IMG/VR virus record: IMGVR_UViG_3300042946_000772
Location: 1 to 55,498 of that record
DNA length: 55,498 bases
Direction: 5' to 3' (one strand)
Source: a virus
Shown here: piece by piece, positions 20,001 to 27,764 of the stretch
Numbering within the stretch: position 1 is the first letter of the stretch
How the letters are laid out: each line of letters opens with the position of its first letter
Position numbers and translations under genes: made by a program
Notes under the pieces: model-generated
Seen by the model: the letters and a program-made list of their open reading frames with translations, nothing else
Told to the model about the DNA's origin: nothing
Databases searched by the model: none

Positions 20001-22739
20001 CTCTTTCGCTTCAGGTGCGTCCGGCAATTCGACGATCGACTCCGGCACGCTCGGCTGCGACGAAGAGGCGCCCTCCTCCGCAAGAGCTTTAACCTCGGCG
20101 AGATCAGAGCTAACCTGCTCTTCAACGTCCTTAGGCTTTCCAAGAGGGCGATCCTTAACCCATCGCCCTCTACCGTCTAGAGTAAACCCGAGCTCTTCCA
20201 TCTTCGCCGGGTCAAGTTTTTCAGCCTCAGGGCCGTCAATGATGATTTGACCAGGAACTCGACCGCCGGGGTATCGCTGACCGTCTTCAGTAACCTCAAA
20301 ACTAAGTCCGGGGAAAAGCTTACCCTTAGCTTTACCTCCAGAAGTATCTGGGTTAAAAATCTTGTCTAGTTTTTCAGCGGCGGACCTAAGCTCTACCGCG
20401 CGCTTCATGTCCAAAGCGTCGCCGGAAATAACTTTGCCATCGGGTCCGATGAAAGACATGCCACCGCGCTCGATGTCATACATGGTCTGACTTATCGCGC
20501 GCGCCGCCTTGCGATCTTCCGCGTCGAGGTTAGCAGCACGGATCTTCTTTTCGCGATCCATAGCCTTGAGCCAGGCCTTGAGCGTCTCTGCATCGCCAGG
20601 GCCTAGTGACGCTTCGCCAGCTTCTACCTTTTCCTTGAAGTCATTAGCTTCATTGATCGCTTCTTCAATTTCTTCATCCGACATCTTTTCAAGATCAGGG
20701 AAGCGCTTGTCTCTCGACAGGTACGGATGCTGCTCGGACTCCGGCGCTGATTCGGCGCCGGGCAGCTTGGCGATCTCCGGCTTATTCTTAAGCCCGCTCA
20801 GCGCATCGTCGGCCTCACGAGTCGCGTCCCAGCGATCCTTCTGAAACTTCTGCGGCAAATCAACGTCGCCCGACGTCGCCAAATCGTTCTGCGCGTCGCT
20901 CCATGTTTCATCGTCGCTCAGCGCCTCAGACACGGCATCGCGAGATTCGCCATTGCGAACCATATCCACGATGCTCGAGTCGACGCCAACCTTCTCAAGC
21001 GCTGCAGCCATGCGCTCACGAGACTTGTCATAGCGCTCCTGAGCAATATCGGGCAGCGCCGCCTGTACGCCGTCCCAGTTATAGAACGACCTGCCTTCGA
21101 TCTCAAGGGTACCGTTAGGGCCCTGCTTAACACGGACTGTGTCGCCGTTCAGATCAGCCGTAAACTCGAGATCGTCAATGAAGTCCGTCGACCTCTTATC
21201 AAACGACGGAGCAGCGTCCGGATTCGACTGCTCGGCCTGCCACTGCGAACGCTCCTCGGCACTGCCAGGCGCGTCAAGCTTCCGCGGGCTATCCGCCGTC
21301 TCCGGAAACTCCGCGCTCCAGTTGTCAGGGACGCTTCGGCCAGACGCATCGACGCCACGAGAAACCTGGTCCTCGAGATCGGCTGTGCGCGTGTAAACAT
21401 GCTTATCGTACTCAGCCTGGCGCTTCTTCGACCAAGCAGCGACCTTCTCAGCAGTCGCCGCATCATCAATCTCCGCCTTAGCCTTCGCGTCAGCGTCCGC
21501 GGCCTTCTTTGCGTCAGCCGCTACCGAGTTATCCTCGACGATGCCGAGCGTGTCCGCCCAGTCCTGCGCGTAGCCAACAACACGCTTGCTACCATCCGTG
21601 GAGCGAATCTCATAGAGAGGAAGATCCTTATTCCACTTACCAGACGGGTCAGCACCACCGCCGCGAAGATCAAACGTGCCCGGATTCTTCTGATTAACGC
21701 CGCCAGCCTTGTTGACGCGGGCGCCAAGTTCCTTGTCGATCTTGCTGTAGCGCGCGATTGTGTACTCATCGTCCGTGAACACGTCAATACCATCACTGGA
21801 CGCGCTCTCGTCCTTGCGCCATCCCGCGGGCGCGCCAACCATCTCAGGAACAACAGTCTCGAAGTCACTCGTAATCGCGTCATCCGGCCCGTCACTATCG
21901 ACGCCGTCTGGCAACGCGGTATCCGGCAGCATTGCCTTCGCGCCCTCGGTCTTGTTCGCGGGCACGCGAACAACTGAGCCGTCCGGCAACTGTAGATCAA
22001 GACTTGACCCGTCGTTCGGGTAGCCGACAACACGACCAATCGTCATCTCCGAGCCGCCGCCAGGCAGACCCATGCGGAAACGCATCGGCGCGCCCATCTC
22101 CGCGAACCGGCCCTTACGGTCACGGCGCTGTGCACGAGCGCGCGCCGAGCGCGCCGCACGCGAGTTACCGTCAGCGATCAACGCCTTGAGCGGGTCTCCA
22201 ACAACAAACACTGCGGGGACAGACCCGGGAGGTAGCGCGGCCAGACGGGCACGAGCGTGATCCGCCTCGACGCTGCCCGGCTCATACGAAAACGCCGCCG
22301 CGACCAGCGGTCGAGCATCAGGAGCAATCTCCGGGTCAACGCTCAGCCACTGCGCCTGACTGCGACGCAGCGCCGATGCGGTCATCGCGTGAGGCGCCGT
22401 CGAGGAAGGGTGCCCAACCGGCAACAGGTCAGTGTTACGAGGCTCCACACCCTCTCTAGCCCCGCGAGCAGCCAACGAAAGAAACGCCGACAGCGCCCGA
22501 ATCGCCGCTAGGCGACGAGCCTCAGGCTCAAGAGTGCGGAACTCGTCCAGTGCCCGGTTCACAACGCGCGCCGCGGACAAGTACGTCACCTGGCGTTCAG
22601 GCGCGATCATCGCATTGTTGTCACGAAGCAGAGACAGCACGTCACGGCGCAACGAGGAACGCTTAGACGGCGAGAAGTTCTTCGCGCGGGCAGGATTACG
22701 CGAACCAGCCTCGACAAGACGGTCGATCGGGCTTCTCAC
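14085..22739 (-). CDS. Giant polyvalent head protein (2884 aa) with ADP-ribosyltransferase-like and kinase-like domains
   Basis: The start at 22739 overlaps the stop of the upstream gene. The N-terminus (to about residue 200) resembles phage head proteins and carries 'NTDLLPVGHPSST'. Long acidic linkers follow. Residues about 1270-1400 look like an R-S-E ADP-ribosyltransferase: 'RPVFRG', then 'NFAPSSWTW', then 'HEHEDVVWG' (an ExE motif). Residues about 1570-1790 resemble a HipA/PI-kinase-like domain seen in effector and polyvalent proteins ('GSNKGGTYEDADG', 'YYVKYPKS', 'NWDVAGLVFDN', 'RVDPGGAL'). Two KOW/SH3-like units lie near 1865 and 2330. Residues 2690-2884 form another ART-like domain. 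It is probably packaged and injected with the DNA. Confidence 0.7.
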   Translation of the reverse strand: MRSPIDRLVEAGSRNPARAKNFSPSKRSSLRRDVLSLLRDNNAMIAPERQVTYLSAARVVNRALDEFRTLEPEARRLAAIRALSAFLSLAARGAREGVEPRNTDLLPVGHPSSTAPHAMTASALRRSQAQWLSVDPEIAPDARPLVAAAFSYEPGSVEADHARARLAALPPGSVPAVFVVGDPLKALIADGNSRAARSARARAQRRDRKGRFAEMGAPMRFRMGLPGGGSEMTIGRVVGYPNDGSSLDLQLPDGSVVRVPANKTEGAKAMLPDTALPDGVDSDGPDDAITSDFETVVPEMVGAPAGWRKDESASSDGIDVFTDDEYTIARYSKIDKELGARVNKAGGVNQKNPGTFDLRGGGADPSGKWNKDLPLYEIRSTDGSKRVVGYAQDWADTLGIVEDNSVAADAKKAADADAKAKAEIDDAATAEKVAAWSKKRQAEYDKHVYTRTADLEDQVSRGVDASGRSVPDNWSAEFPETADSPRKLDAPGSAEERSQWQAEQSNPDAAPSFDKRSTDFIDDLEFTADLNGDTVRVKQGPNGTLEIEGRSFYNWDGVQAALPDIAQERYDKSRERMAAALEKVGVDSSIVDMVRNGESRDAVSEALSDDETWSDAQNDLATSGDVDLPQKFQKDRWDATREADDALSGLKNKPEIAKLPGAESAPESEQHPYLSRDKRFPDLEKMSDEEIEEAINEANDFKEKVEAGEASLGPGDAETLKAWLKAMDREKKIRAANLDAEDRKAARAISQTMYDIERGGMSFIGPDGKVISGDALDMKRAVELRSAAEKLDKIFNPDTSGGKAKGKLFPGLSFEVTEDGQRYPGGRVPGQIIIDGPEAEKLDPAKMEELGFTLDGRGRWVKDRPLGKPKDVEEQVSSDLAEVKALAEEGASSSQPSVPESIVELPDAPEAKEPPSPASSQSFDFVNVPEGAYKMNLDFFEPEGRVDEDSADYTDDPRVLAQKFSEEQLTEALAEALVNDKSFADSFLEQLDDEPSEDDEDAPKPKKSKPGPKPKKKTNNTATGSGKLAFDGGDEYVPAEALYLALQERGVDIDGLVADMYDSRAGDSQNRDALNESRGEGGSVPLAEIREQEPEVVADELDEILEEESVEEAEPDVYVSQRQLEKLNIAAEISAIDVDELQPGVRELRNFAMQLPIPADESEAMANRAAIAEFLAPALAGVMSDTASDSDKALIASWWGLFQHIDNGDGGVVSTGLREVAKALADYSGIDDSDYNAVSALASEIYKQLGSIDDFKESKSAFAAGEEGSEIYRAFAEILAAGASANQRPVFRGVDMSIFDEDFELYTTEGSVINFAPSSWTWEESTADSYAKRNFKSDDNTAGVVFRLDAGEATSMNIERLSWFFHEHEDVVWGQYVVDSVTKETAPTYGGETKDTYVVNLRPMTTPEWARYNANGDYSSLLSENEYVEMPEGYHDVSPDTYEPEYPEGDNYEGVPEGFTDSPLYLAEMWETNDLIEQLRAGVEDGTGFGSFEYPLDEGYTAQIPVEAIRDALQIQGFDTDEILRDVANAGDGVDADTETDEPDIEPAESIAADEIAAVRDETALSEFDISDWKQVGGQMGSNKGGTYEDADGNRYYVKYPKSDLHAQNETLASALYRAAGVDAAGIYLGRDGNGDLVTVSPMIDGATSDFGSRLDEQDYLEKVQDGFAVDAWLANWDVAGLVFDNVVTDADGNPVRVDPGGALIFRAQGAPKGGAFGNEVTELDTLRDPNKNAQSFAVFGSMSTDQLRESARKLLPMTPDKIEDMVGAIVQDPEQAKELSDKLKARRQYILDYVSLNDEQPETHVNTYVDDEKETPAGVATPEPAGVPDDYTPPAATVDEPSPEPEPESAPVADSYLSSDGTPLQIGMKVRSTKDGLEAEVVKFDKNPKYVFVKDASGKKIVRSTKTLEILTDSDESPASEPEAPEAPEAPSPGEPEDTSTFQSKIDALMALEPVLQGGVGVDAIADALGIEPAVDMYNYLRLRHPAYYDKNPESVFIPSALLPAIRDGLTSDGRDDIDAIVSDVVLNGPKAAYEYERMPISAAYADIAESLADGENGKYSNADIFDLAKDQRWNIYEAMYSGDSVVDIAPPGGYETPISVSALISVLEDKGWSVPEPKDNAPTMPTPAAPEPAAPEIEETPEPEPVASEPTAADSLDLKLPNMETPGSVVKSVPKSALEAIDYSGTVGDGVEYSIKGDLVSDYNVGGKYTGKVAGVTLTVKGKTFPIKDALKKAGYRYNGDDKSWSITLKPGMGVGTLDDALASIYGGLEKIGPVSGEHYTSFKDDNNDSEPEADVSEPEAPPAAAEAVDVPTPPPGAPTLPDANGNPIWVGAKVTDAQGNEGTVVKLQPNGTYVDVKFPDETKKARSIKKVVVSGTGDMPVAKSNTPKKSSKPIQTGAPAVVVDEPQSWNQSNFEDVKSMSGAIDYVRQDADSATRGASVATDAGDVEDLDVRVTRVLDQGGDEKLMLKYRLTSWAGAVLAKKVFGDPDVKSTELRIRKLRRDQDGLMRIAPDSAYKNGYGRTYEFTVDTDSGPATVILHRANTSDGANPSSSGPKAFHNLVQVVLPGNATEDDIAKVMTAAGVRDARPAVQEDARVLIENRVLSLFGKETNPTKNLSGPAREAKLEEIYKKWGFALEDIRVVSGADGRIEYRLPPEVAEKIAKATGVKAILHSITPPSETATGKLLYSGPEDERRAAWLEYYLELFGSPHDGLLSTTTRWTEGIGRNGMSSTSDAVTGGADYVFTAPKGYRPDTTVYSDSYNSGPRIVFRPEAVFERLDMYANQNDKFGKRSNTADIIKNITPYTYELMLKHRLDWSDLDHVLIPEARMRDDLIAALKARGIFSLGGIPIEQIFISKGEDLPDISPEERAKLKAAMDKIS

Positions 22740-23866
22740 TGCTCGACTCCTTCAATGCGTGGTAGCAAATCCGCGTCCCGAGAAACACGACCGCGGCTAG
22801 CGAGTTCGTACGCGCGACGATACGGGTCATCGCCGTCGCGTACAGCGCGCTGCCATGACGCGCGCAAAGGCTCAATCATCTCGTAACCCTCGCCAGAGAA
22901 CTCGGCAAGCGCGAAGATCGCCTGCTCAGGGCTGTCATAGTCCATTGGGTTCAACAACGTGACCTCAAGCTCGGCCGCGTACAGATCCGCACCAACCGCA
23001 GCGACAATAGACGCGGTTGACTTCGGGTGTGCCGATGGCAACAGGTCGTTATCCTGCACGTAACTCGAACGCGCAGGGCGCCCGGAACGCAACAAACGCA
23101 GAAACGCATTCACTCGAGCCATCGCCCATGCGTCGCGAGACACTCCAGGGCGATGCGAACTCGAGTACGCACCAGCACCACGGCGATACACAGCCTTAAG
23201 CATACTCAGTGTCGCGCGGCGGCCGTCGCTAGCTGTCGCGTTATGCTTTGTCACCTTGCCGCGGAGCGTGTCCTCGGTCTTCTTTGAAAACTTAATCGAC
23301 CGCGCCTTACCACGCTGCGCAGAACCGGGCGCATTGCGTTTTGACCCTTTAACGCGATCCTTCTTAGGCGCAGGGCGAGATGCCGCCGCAGAAATCGAAA
23401 TCTCGATCTCAGTCTCGTTATCGTCATCGTCGCCCGCGCACTTCTGACAGTCGCAGTCCTCGGCGCAGTCGCAACCGGCAGGTTTCCCTGGGCAATCGCA
23501 CGACGCGGACAAACACGGGCAATGCTTAGGTTCGTCGTCATCGTCTGACTTACCAGACATGTTCACAACGCCATCAGGAATCACCGCAAGGCGGCACTTA
23601 CCCTCCGGCTCAACCTCACGGGCAATAATCCTGCACTCGGTACCGCCGAGATACAGCACGCAGTTCGCGCACTTAACACCAATATTCGCGTCCTTGTTGA
23701 TCTCCGCCGGTGCATACGCCGCGTAGATACCCGTGCCATCCTCATTGAACTTGCCATACTTCTCAGCAATCTCAATAAGAGCCTTAGCCATCTCCTGCTC
23801 TTCTGGCACGAGTTGAATCGCCGCGGTAATCGCGTCCGTGACCTCGTTACTCGGGAAGGAGCTCAT
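22736..23866 (-). CDS. Head protein with metallothionein-like Cys cluster
   Basis: This 376-aa protein starts at ATG 23866, inside the end of the portal gene. It has an N-terminal helix bundle, then 'CANC...C' around residue 65. Between residues about 112 and 142 nine Cys residues fall mostly in C-x-C pairs, like a metallothionein. A basic stretch follows, and then a helical domain containing 'RRATLSMLKAVYRRGAGAYSSSHRPG' spacing and 'DNDLLPSAHPKST'. The last motif recurs in the next gene. Position between portal and the giant protein points to a minor head protein. The Cys cluster may bind Zn or other thiophilic metals. Confidence 0.65.
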   Translation of the reverse strand: MSSFPSNEVTDAITAAIQLVPEEQEMAKALIEIAEKYGKFNEDGTGIYAAYAPAEINKDANIGVKCANCVLYLGGTECRIIAREVEPEGKCRLAVIPDGVVNMSGKSDDDDEPKHCPCLSASCDCPGKPAGCDCAEDCDCQKCAGDDDDNETEIEISISAAASRPAPKKDRVKGSKRNAPGSAQRGKARSIKFSKKTEDTLRGKVTKHNATASDGRRATLSMLKAVYRRGAGAYSSSHRPGVSRDAWAMARVNAFLRLLRSGRPARSSYVQDNDLLPSAHPKSTASIVAAVGADLYAAELEVTLLNPMDYDSPEQAIFALAEFSGEGYEMIEPLRASWQRAVRDGDDPYRRAYELASRGRVSRDADLLPRIEGVEQ

Positions 23867-25625
23867 CCGCGCCCTCTCCAGTTGACTCGGGAGCCGCTGG
23901 GCTCACGGTGTCAGCGGGTGATGGCGTCGTTGTGTCCGTAGCAGGCGACGCAGGCGCGCCACCCTTCAACATTTGCTGAACCTCGGGTGGAATCGGCGCC
24001 GGCGAGGCAGCCTGCGAAGCACCGCGTGCCGCGTTCATCATCTCTGGCGCGATCGCGTTCAACATCGACTCGACAAGCTCAGGCAGCATCTGCCCCTTCT
24101 CGAGCATCATGCGCAACGCGAGCTCATTCGGCGTCGGGGCGTCCGCGTCCGAGAACCCGTGTGCGCGGCGCCACGTATCAAACGAAACCGCGTGGCGATC
24201 AAAGCCCATATCCGCGTCAGCCGCGCGATCATTGCGAGTTGCCACAGCAGTCGGGTCATACCAGACCACAACCTTCTCGACGTCGCCGGGCGACCAGCCC
24301 TGCGCGAGAAGATACGGCCGCAGGTACATAACCGTGAGCGCGTCAACAATGAGAAGCATCAACGGCTCAATATGAGCCTTGTACAGGTTCTCGTCAATCT
24401 GCATCGCGTTGCTGTACTTCACGTTCGCGAGACCGGTAACGACATCCTTCGGAACATCGAGCCCCTGCAGAATACGCTCAAGCACGCGATCCGCGCGCTG
24501 CGCAAGCGCCGGATCAAACGACCGCTCAAACTTGAACTGCTTAATCTTGTCGCCAAGCTCCGCAGGCCCGCGAATAATGAGAGGCACAACAGCGGACGCG
24601 GAGTCCTCGTCACGAATTGGCGTCGTCATCGCGTCGATAAGCTGATCCTCGAACTCGTCCGCGGCCTCTTCAGCGGTAATACCCGGATTCAGATCAAGAT
24701 CATCATCGTACGGGTAGTCAGGGTCCGGTGACGCGGCAACCGAGAGACCGTCCGGCAGATACAGCGCGCCAGCATTAAGACGCGAGCGAGCAGTAGCCCG
24801 GAATGTGCGATTCAGTAGCAGAAGCTCCGAGCACAGATCGAGCAGCCCGCGCAGGCTTGAGTCCGCCTCGTCCGAATAGCGAGGGTGCGGACGCCAGATA
24901 CGACCAACAAACGCCTTATTCGGAAGCTGGAACCCTCCCTTATTGCTTGACATGCCGCCACCGGCAAGATCGCGGCGAGGAGTCACCATGGTGCCACCGC
25001 GCGGATCAACGCTCAGCTCGTCCGTGGAACGAATATCCCAGGTCTCCGGCAAACCCTGCCCGGGACGCTCAGGAACCTGCACCAGGTAACACTCGCCGGT
25101 CACGGACAGATTTAGCGCCGCGTCACGGAGCAGGCCAGGCTGACCACCATACGCGGAGTTCAAACGCGCCAGCGCGCGCTGAGCCGCGCCCGCAAGCGCT
25201 GGATCCAACCGAGCATCCGAATCGACAGGAACCGGAGCGTCCGACGGGTCATTCGTCACCGCGGCGTACAGGCGAATTCGAGAGATGACCGAGGCAACCA
25301 GATTGAACGCGTATTTGACCTCGCCAATCGCGTCGTAGTACTCCCACGCCTCGGTCTGCCAGGCGGACGCGGCCGAGGCCCGACGATTCTTAAACTGTTC
25401 AACCTCGCCCTTATCGTTGATCTTGATAATCGCGGCGGCGGCGGTCAACGGGCGATAGACTGAATACGGTGGAATCTCCTGAGTTGACGAGAACACCGCG
25501 AGCGGGCCAGCCGAGGCAACAACCGGAGAGGTCACGGGTGTGAGCGCGGACGATGCGCTACGAGCGCGAACGCGAGAAGACGACCGATCAGCCGCGGACG
25601 AATCGTCCCGCGAGAAAATCCCCAC
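23847..25625 (-). CDS. Portal protein
   Basis: This 592-aa protein starts at GTG 25625 with an AAGGAGCTAG ribosome site. It has the actinophage portal pattern: a disordered Ser/Arg-rich N-terminus, 'WQTEAWEYYDAIGEVKYAFNLVASVISRI', a wing with 'GECYLVQVPERPG', 'GRIWRPHPRYSDEADSSLRGLLDLCSELLLLNRTFRATARSRLNAGALYLPDGLS', a clip region and 'ILQGLDVPKDVVTGLANVKYSNAMQIDENLYKAHIEPL'. It forms the dodecameric DNA channel at the head vertex. The C-terminus is Ala/Pro/Thr-rich and overlaps the next gene by 20 bases. Confidence 0.9.
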   Translation of the reverse strand: MGIFSRDDSSAADRSSSRVRARSASSALTPVTSPVVASAGPLAVFSSTQEIPPYSVYRPLTAAAAIIKINDKGEVEQFKNRRASAASAWQTEAWEYYDAIGEVKYAFNLVASVISRIRLYAAVTNDPSDAPVPVDSDARLDPALAGAAQRALARLNSAYGGQPGLLRDAALNLSVTGECYLVQVPERPGQGLPETWDIRSTDELSVDPRGGTMVTPRRDLAGGGMSSNKGGFQLPNKAFVGRIWRPHPRYSDEADSSLRGLLDLCSELLLLNRTFRATARSRLNAGALYLPDGLSVAASPDPDYPYDDDLDLNPGITAEEAADEFEDQLIDAMTTPIRDEDSASAVVPLIIRGPAELGDKIKQFKFERSFDPALAQRADRVLERILQGLDVPKDVVTGLANVKYSNAMQIDENLYKAHIEPLMLLIVDALTVMYLRPYLLAQGWSPGDVEKVVVWYDPTAVATRNDRAADADMGFDRHAVSFDTWRRAHGFSDADAPTPNELALRMMLEKGQMLPELVESMLNAIAPEMMNAARGASQAASPAPIPPEVQQMLKGGAPASPATDTTTPSPADTVSPAAPESTGEGADELLPE

Positions 25626-25683
25626 GAACTAGCTCCTTGTCGTCGTCACGTGCAGGAACGGAGCGAGGCGGTTCATGCTCATA

Positions 25684-26007
25684 CTATGAACCGTCACGCG
25701 CGGCCAGCAAACCAATCACCGCGCTGATCGCGAAAACTACCGCGACAACCGTGGTTGGCCCTGGAACCATAATATAGGCGATCACGAGAAGTGATGAGAC
25801 CCAGAAACCCGTGCACCACGGGCACGTGAACAAATAGCCGATCCCTCCGCGCTCCGGCGGGCGATGCCGCCATAGCCATTCCCGAAACCCGTCAAGAACG
25901 TGATCCCAGAGTAACAACCGCGTGATGCGATATCCGGCAAGACCGAAAATCACGAGCGCGGTCAAGTAATAGATCGGCGTCCAATCGGACGAATAACCTG
26001 TGATCAC
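25684..26007 (-). CDS. DUF1360-like small membrane protein
   Basis: This 107-aa protein starts at GTG 26007, whose bases overlap the stop of the upstream gene. It has two or three hydrophobic segments (residues 12-30, 60-82 and 84-104). Between them is 'YLFTCPWCTGFWVS', the signature of the DUF1360 family found in phages and Bacillus. The family's function is unknown; members are probably membrane proteins. It sits just before the portal gene. Confidence 0.65.
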   Translation of the reverse strand: MITGYSSDWTPIYYLTALVIFGLAGYRITRLLLWDHVLDGFREWLWRHRPPERGGIGYLFTCPWCTGFWVSSLLVIAYIMVPGPTTVVAVVFAISAVIGLLAARDGS

Positions 26008-26390
26008 AATGTTGGGTCCTTAATCGAGTTGAGCGTCTTATACGGATTCCACGCGCGTAGCCGGCTGCCACAGCCGCAATTATCCTGCCGGCGAAACGCG
26101 AGACCCTTACCAGACTCCGTCAAGAGCTGAGAATCAACGTCACGGGAACCAGAAAGATTCACCGCGCGCACACCCTCACGAAACACGAGCTGCGGCCCGT
26201 TGCCCGCAACGCCGTCAACCGCGACAAGCACCAGCTCCTCGAACACGATGATCCGCGCACGATCAACGCCCATCGCACCGGAAGGGCGCGAAGAACCCGT
26301 GCCCAGCAACGTGTAATCGCCAAAGGAGCCAGACGGAGCCGCGACAACAATCGCCGGAAACACGTCGGACACAACCTTCACCGCAGGCAC
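26004..26390 (-). CDS. Virion-region protein of unknown function (128 aa)
   Basis: I choose GTG 26390 because the upstream gene ends at 26395 and a GAGCGGG ribosome site lies just before this GTG; the frame is open further upstream but inside the neighbouring gene. The protein has a beta-rich start ('VPAVKVVSDVFPAIVVAAPSG'), a 'RARIIVFEELVLVAVDG' segment and a C-terminal 'NCGCGSRLRAWNPY' motif. This suggests a small head or portal-associated protein. The family is not recognised. Confidence 0.6.
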   Translation of the reverse strand: MPAVKVVSDVFPAIVVAAPSGSFGDYTLLGTGSSRPSGAMGVDRARIIVFEELVLVAVDGVAGNGPQLVFREGVRAVNLSGSRDVDSQLLTESGKGLAFRRQDNCGCGSRLRAWNPYKTLNSIKDPTL

Positions 26391-26394
26391 CCGC

Positions 26395-26715
26395 TCACTT
26401 GCTCGAGATCTCAAACATCTCCCACCCGAGAAACGCTCGAGCAAGAGGAATCGGAACAATCACCGGACGGGACTCAGTCGCCAGCGCGACACCCGCCGCG
26501 TTCGCGTTCAACCAGTATGAGACGTCATCACCGGACAACATCACCGCGCAGCCAGCCGTTGATGGCTCGCGGCGAAGCGCGACGAGCGGACGAGCAAGAG
26601 GGCGACCCGTACGCTCACCCGTCACCGCGACCAGGTACCGAGCACGAGACGAGAACGCCGCTCGAGGATTCGTCCACACGATCACTCCGAAATCGGCCTC
26701 CTCGAGCGTTGACAT
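26395..26715 (-). CDS. Unknown 106-aa protein upstream of the head genes
   Basis: The gene starts at ATG 26715 behind AAAGGGAGCG. It appears to be a mixed alpha/beta protein with 'FGVIVWTNPRAAFSSRARYLVAV' near its start and two regions of small residues. It is tightly linked to the next two genes, so it probably belongs to the same head transcription unit. No known motif was found. Confidence 0.6.
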   Translation of the reverse strand: MSTLEEADFGVIVWTNPRAAFSSRARYLVAVTGERTGRPLARPLVALRREPSTAGCAVMLSGDDVSYWLNANAAGVALATESRPVIVPIPLARAFLGWEMFEISSK

Positions 26716-26780
26716 CTCTGGGCGCTCCCTTTCCGGTTCATTCGCGCGGAGGCGCGAGGCATACTGCTTGTCTTACTAAA

Positions 26781-27293
26781 TTACTTGACTCGAACAGACA
26801 TCGCGCGGTACGTCACGCCAGCCGCGTTCGCGAGCGCGCGAATCGGCACGCCATGCGAGTGAAGCTCCCGACACAGCGCGGTCAGATCCGCGTGCGCCTG
26901 CCCGATTGGCGAATTCGGATTCGTCCGCGCCCGATACCGACGCGCCACGGGAGCTAAAGCTGCAATTCGCTGCCGCGCGTGCTCAGGAATACCCGGTGCA
27001 AGAGAACGCGCACGAGACGGCACAGGCTGAGAGGATGACGGCGAAGGAGGCGGAGGAGCGGCGACAAGCGGAAGATCCTCAACAGGGAGTGTGCACGCGT
27101 TGATCCAGGAGCGCACGGTGGTGCGAGCTCGCGGCGGAGAAAACGCGTCACCGATACTGCTCAACGACCAGCCCGCCTCGTACAGCGCGCGAACACGCGC
27201 GTGCAGTCCGTCGCTTGACAGCGCGGCGAGAACTTCGCACTCGGAGGTTGGTAGCGGCGCACGGCGTGCAGATGTGCGGGTGCGCTCGATCAC
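26781..27293 (-). CDS. Two-HTH DNA-binding protein; first gene of the head block
   Basis: This 170-aa protein starts at GTG 27293. Residues 15-60 form a helix-turn-helix ('ARVRALYEAGWSLSSIGDAFSPPRARTTVRSWI'), a Pro/Ser-rich linker follows, and residues 130-170 form a second HTH ('HGVPIRALANAAGVTYRAMSVRVK'). Size and place at the head of the packaging/head block would suit a small terminase subunit or a late regulator. A better small-terminase candidate lies at 48.9-49.9 kb. The -10 TATAGT ends six bases before the GTG, which suggests a leaderless mRNA. Confidence 0.65.
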   Translation of the reverse strand: MIERTRTSARRAPLPTSECEVLAALSSDGLHARVRALYEAGWSLSSIGDAFSPPRARTTVRSWINACTLPVEDLPLVAAPPPPSPSSSQPVPSRARSLAPGIPEHARQRIAALAPVARRYRARTNPNSPIGQAHADLTALCRELHSHGVPIRALANAAGVTYRAMSVRVK

Positions 27294-27299
27294 CGAGTC

Positions 27300-27308
27300 A
27301 CTATATCA
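27300..27308 (-). promoter_or_regulatory. Extended -10 promoter for the head block (leaderless type)
   Basis: On the minus strand this reads TGATATAGT, an extended -10 (TGnTATAnT). Only six bases, GACTCG, separate it from the GTG at 27293, and no ribosome-binding site fits between. The mRNA would begin at or next to the start codon. Confidence 0.5.
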
Positions 27309-27480
27309 CTCCGGGCGCGCAGTGTACACAGGCGAACATCGACGCGGTGACGAAGAGTTGTACAAAGAGGGGGACGAAGAGTAGGTTTAGGTTAAGTGGC
27401 TTTGGCGTGAGAGAGCGATATTGTATATTTCGAGGCGATAAGAAAACACTTCTAAAAAGTAGCGGCCTCCTGCACTTAAG

Positions 27481-27522
27481 AAAACTTATAAGAAAACTTA
27501 TCTAAGGTTTCTTATAAGTTTT
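27481..27522. repeat. Perfect 15-bp inverted repeat, AT-rich
   Basis: AAAACTTATAAGAAA at 27481-27495 is the exact reverse complement of TTTCTTATAAGTTTT at 27508-27522, with 12 bases between. Part of the left arm (AAAACTTAT) is also directly repeated just downstream of it. The T-run after the right arm, and the A-run on the other side, could make it a two-way terminator; an origin-type palindrome is the alternative. Confidence 0.75.
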
Positions 27523-27764
27523 TCCATTGATGAATTCTAGTGGCGAGCTGGTCGACCTACCTGCCTACCTTCCTGCCACCTTCCTGCCACCTGCCTGGCT
27601 ATTAGTCTAGTACTAGTCCTTGCCTTGGCTTGTGCCTTGCGCCTGGTTTGATGGCTAGGTTTAGCTGAGCTTGTCAGGTTGCTTGTGTGTAGTAGCTGGG
27701 TGTAGTCGATTGGGTGCAGCTACGTTAGCGCTAGACTAAGTGCGCGTGCCATGGGCTAATAGCA

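Larger units (their letters stand above)
27294..27764. other. Non-coding region between head block and accessory genes
   Basis: No convincing gene was seen on either strand. The region holds an AT-rich palindrome (27481-27522), a CCTRCC-rich stretch near 27555-27600 with short imperfect direct repeats, and otherwise mixed sequence. It separates the leftward head block from the next leftward gene. It could hold a control region or origin. Confidence 0.5.

Noticed and set aside
27555-27600. CCTNCC-rich stretch as a transposon end or iterons
   Set aside because: The repeats are short and irregular. No transposase or target duplication is seen.
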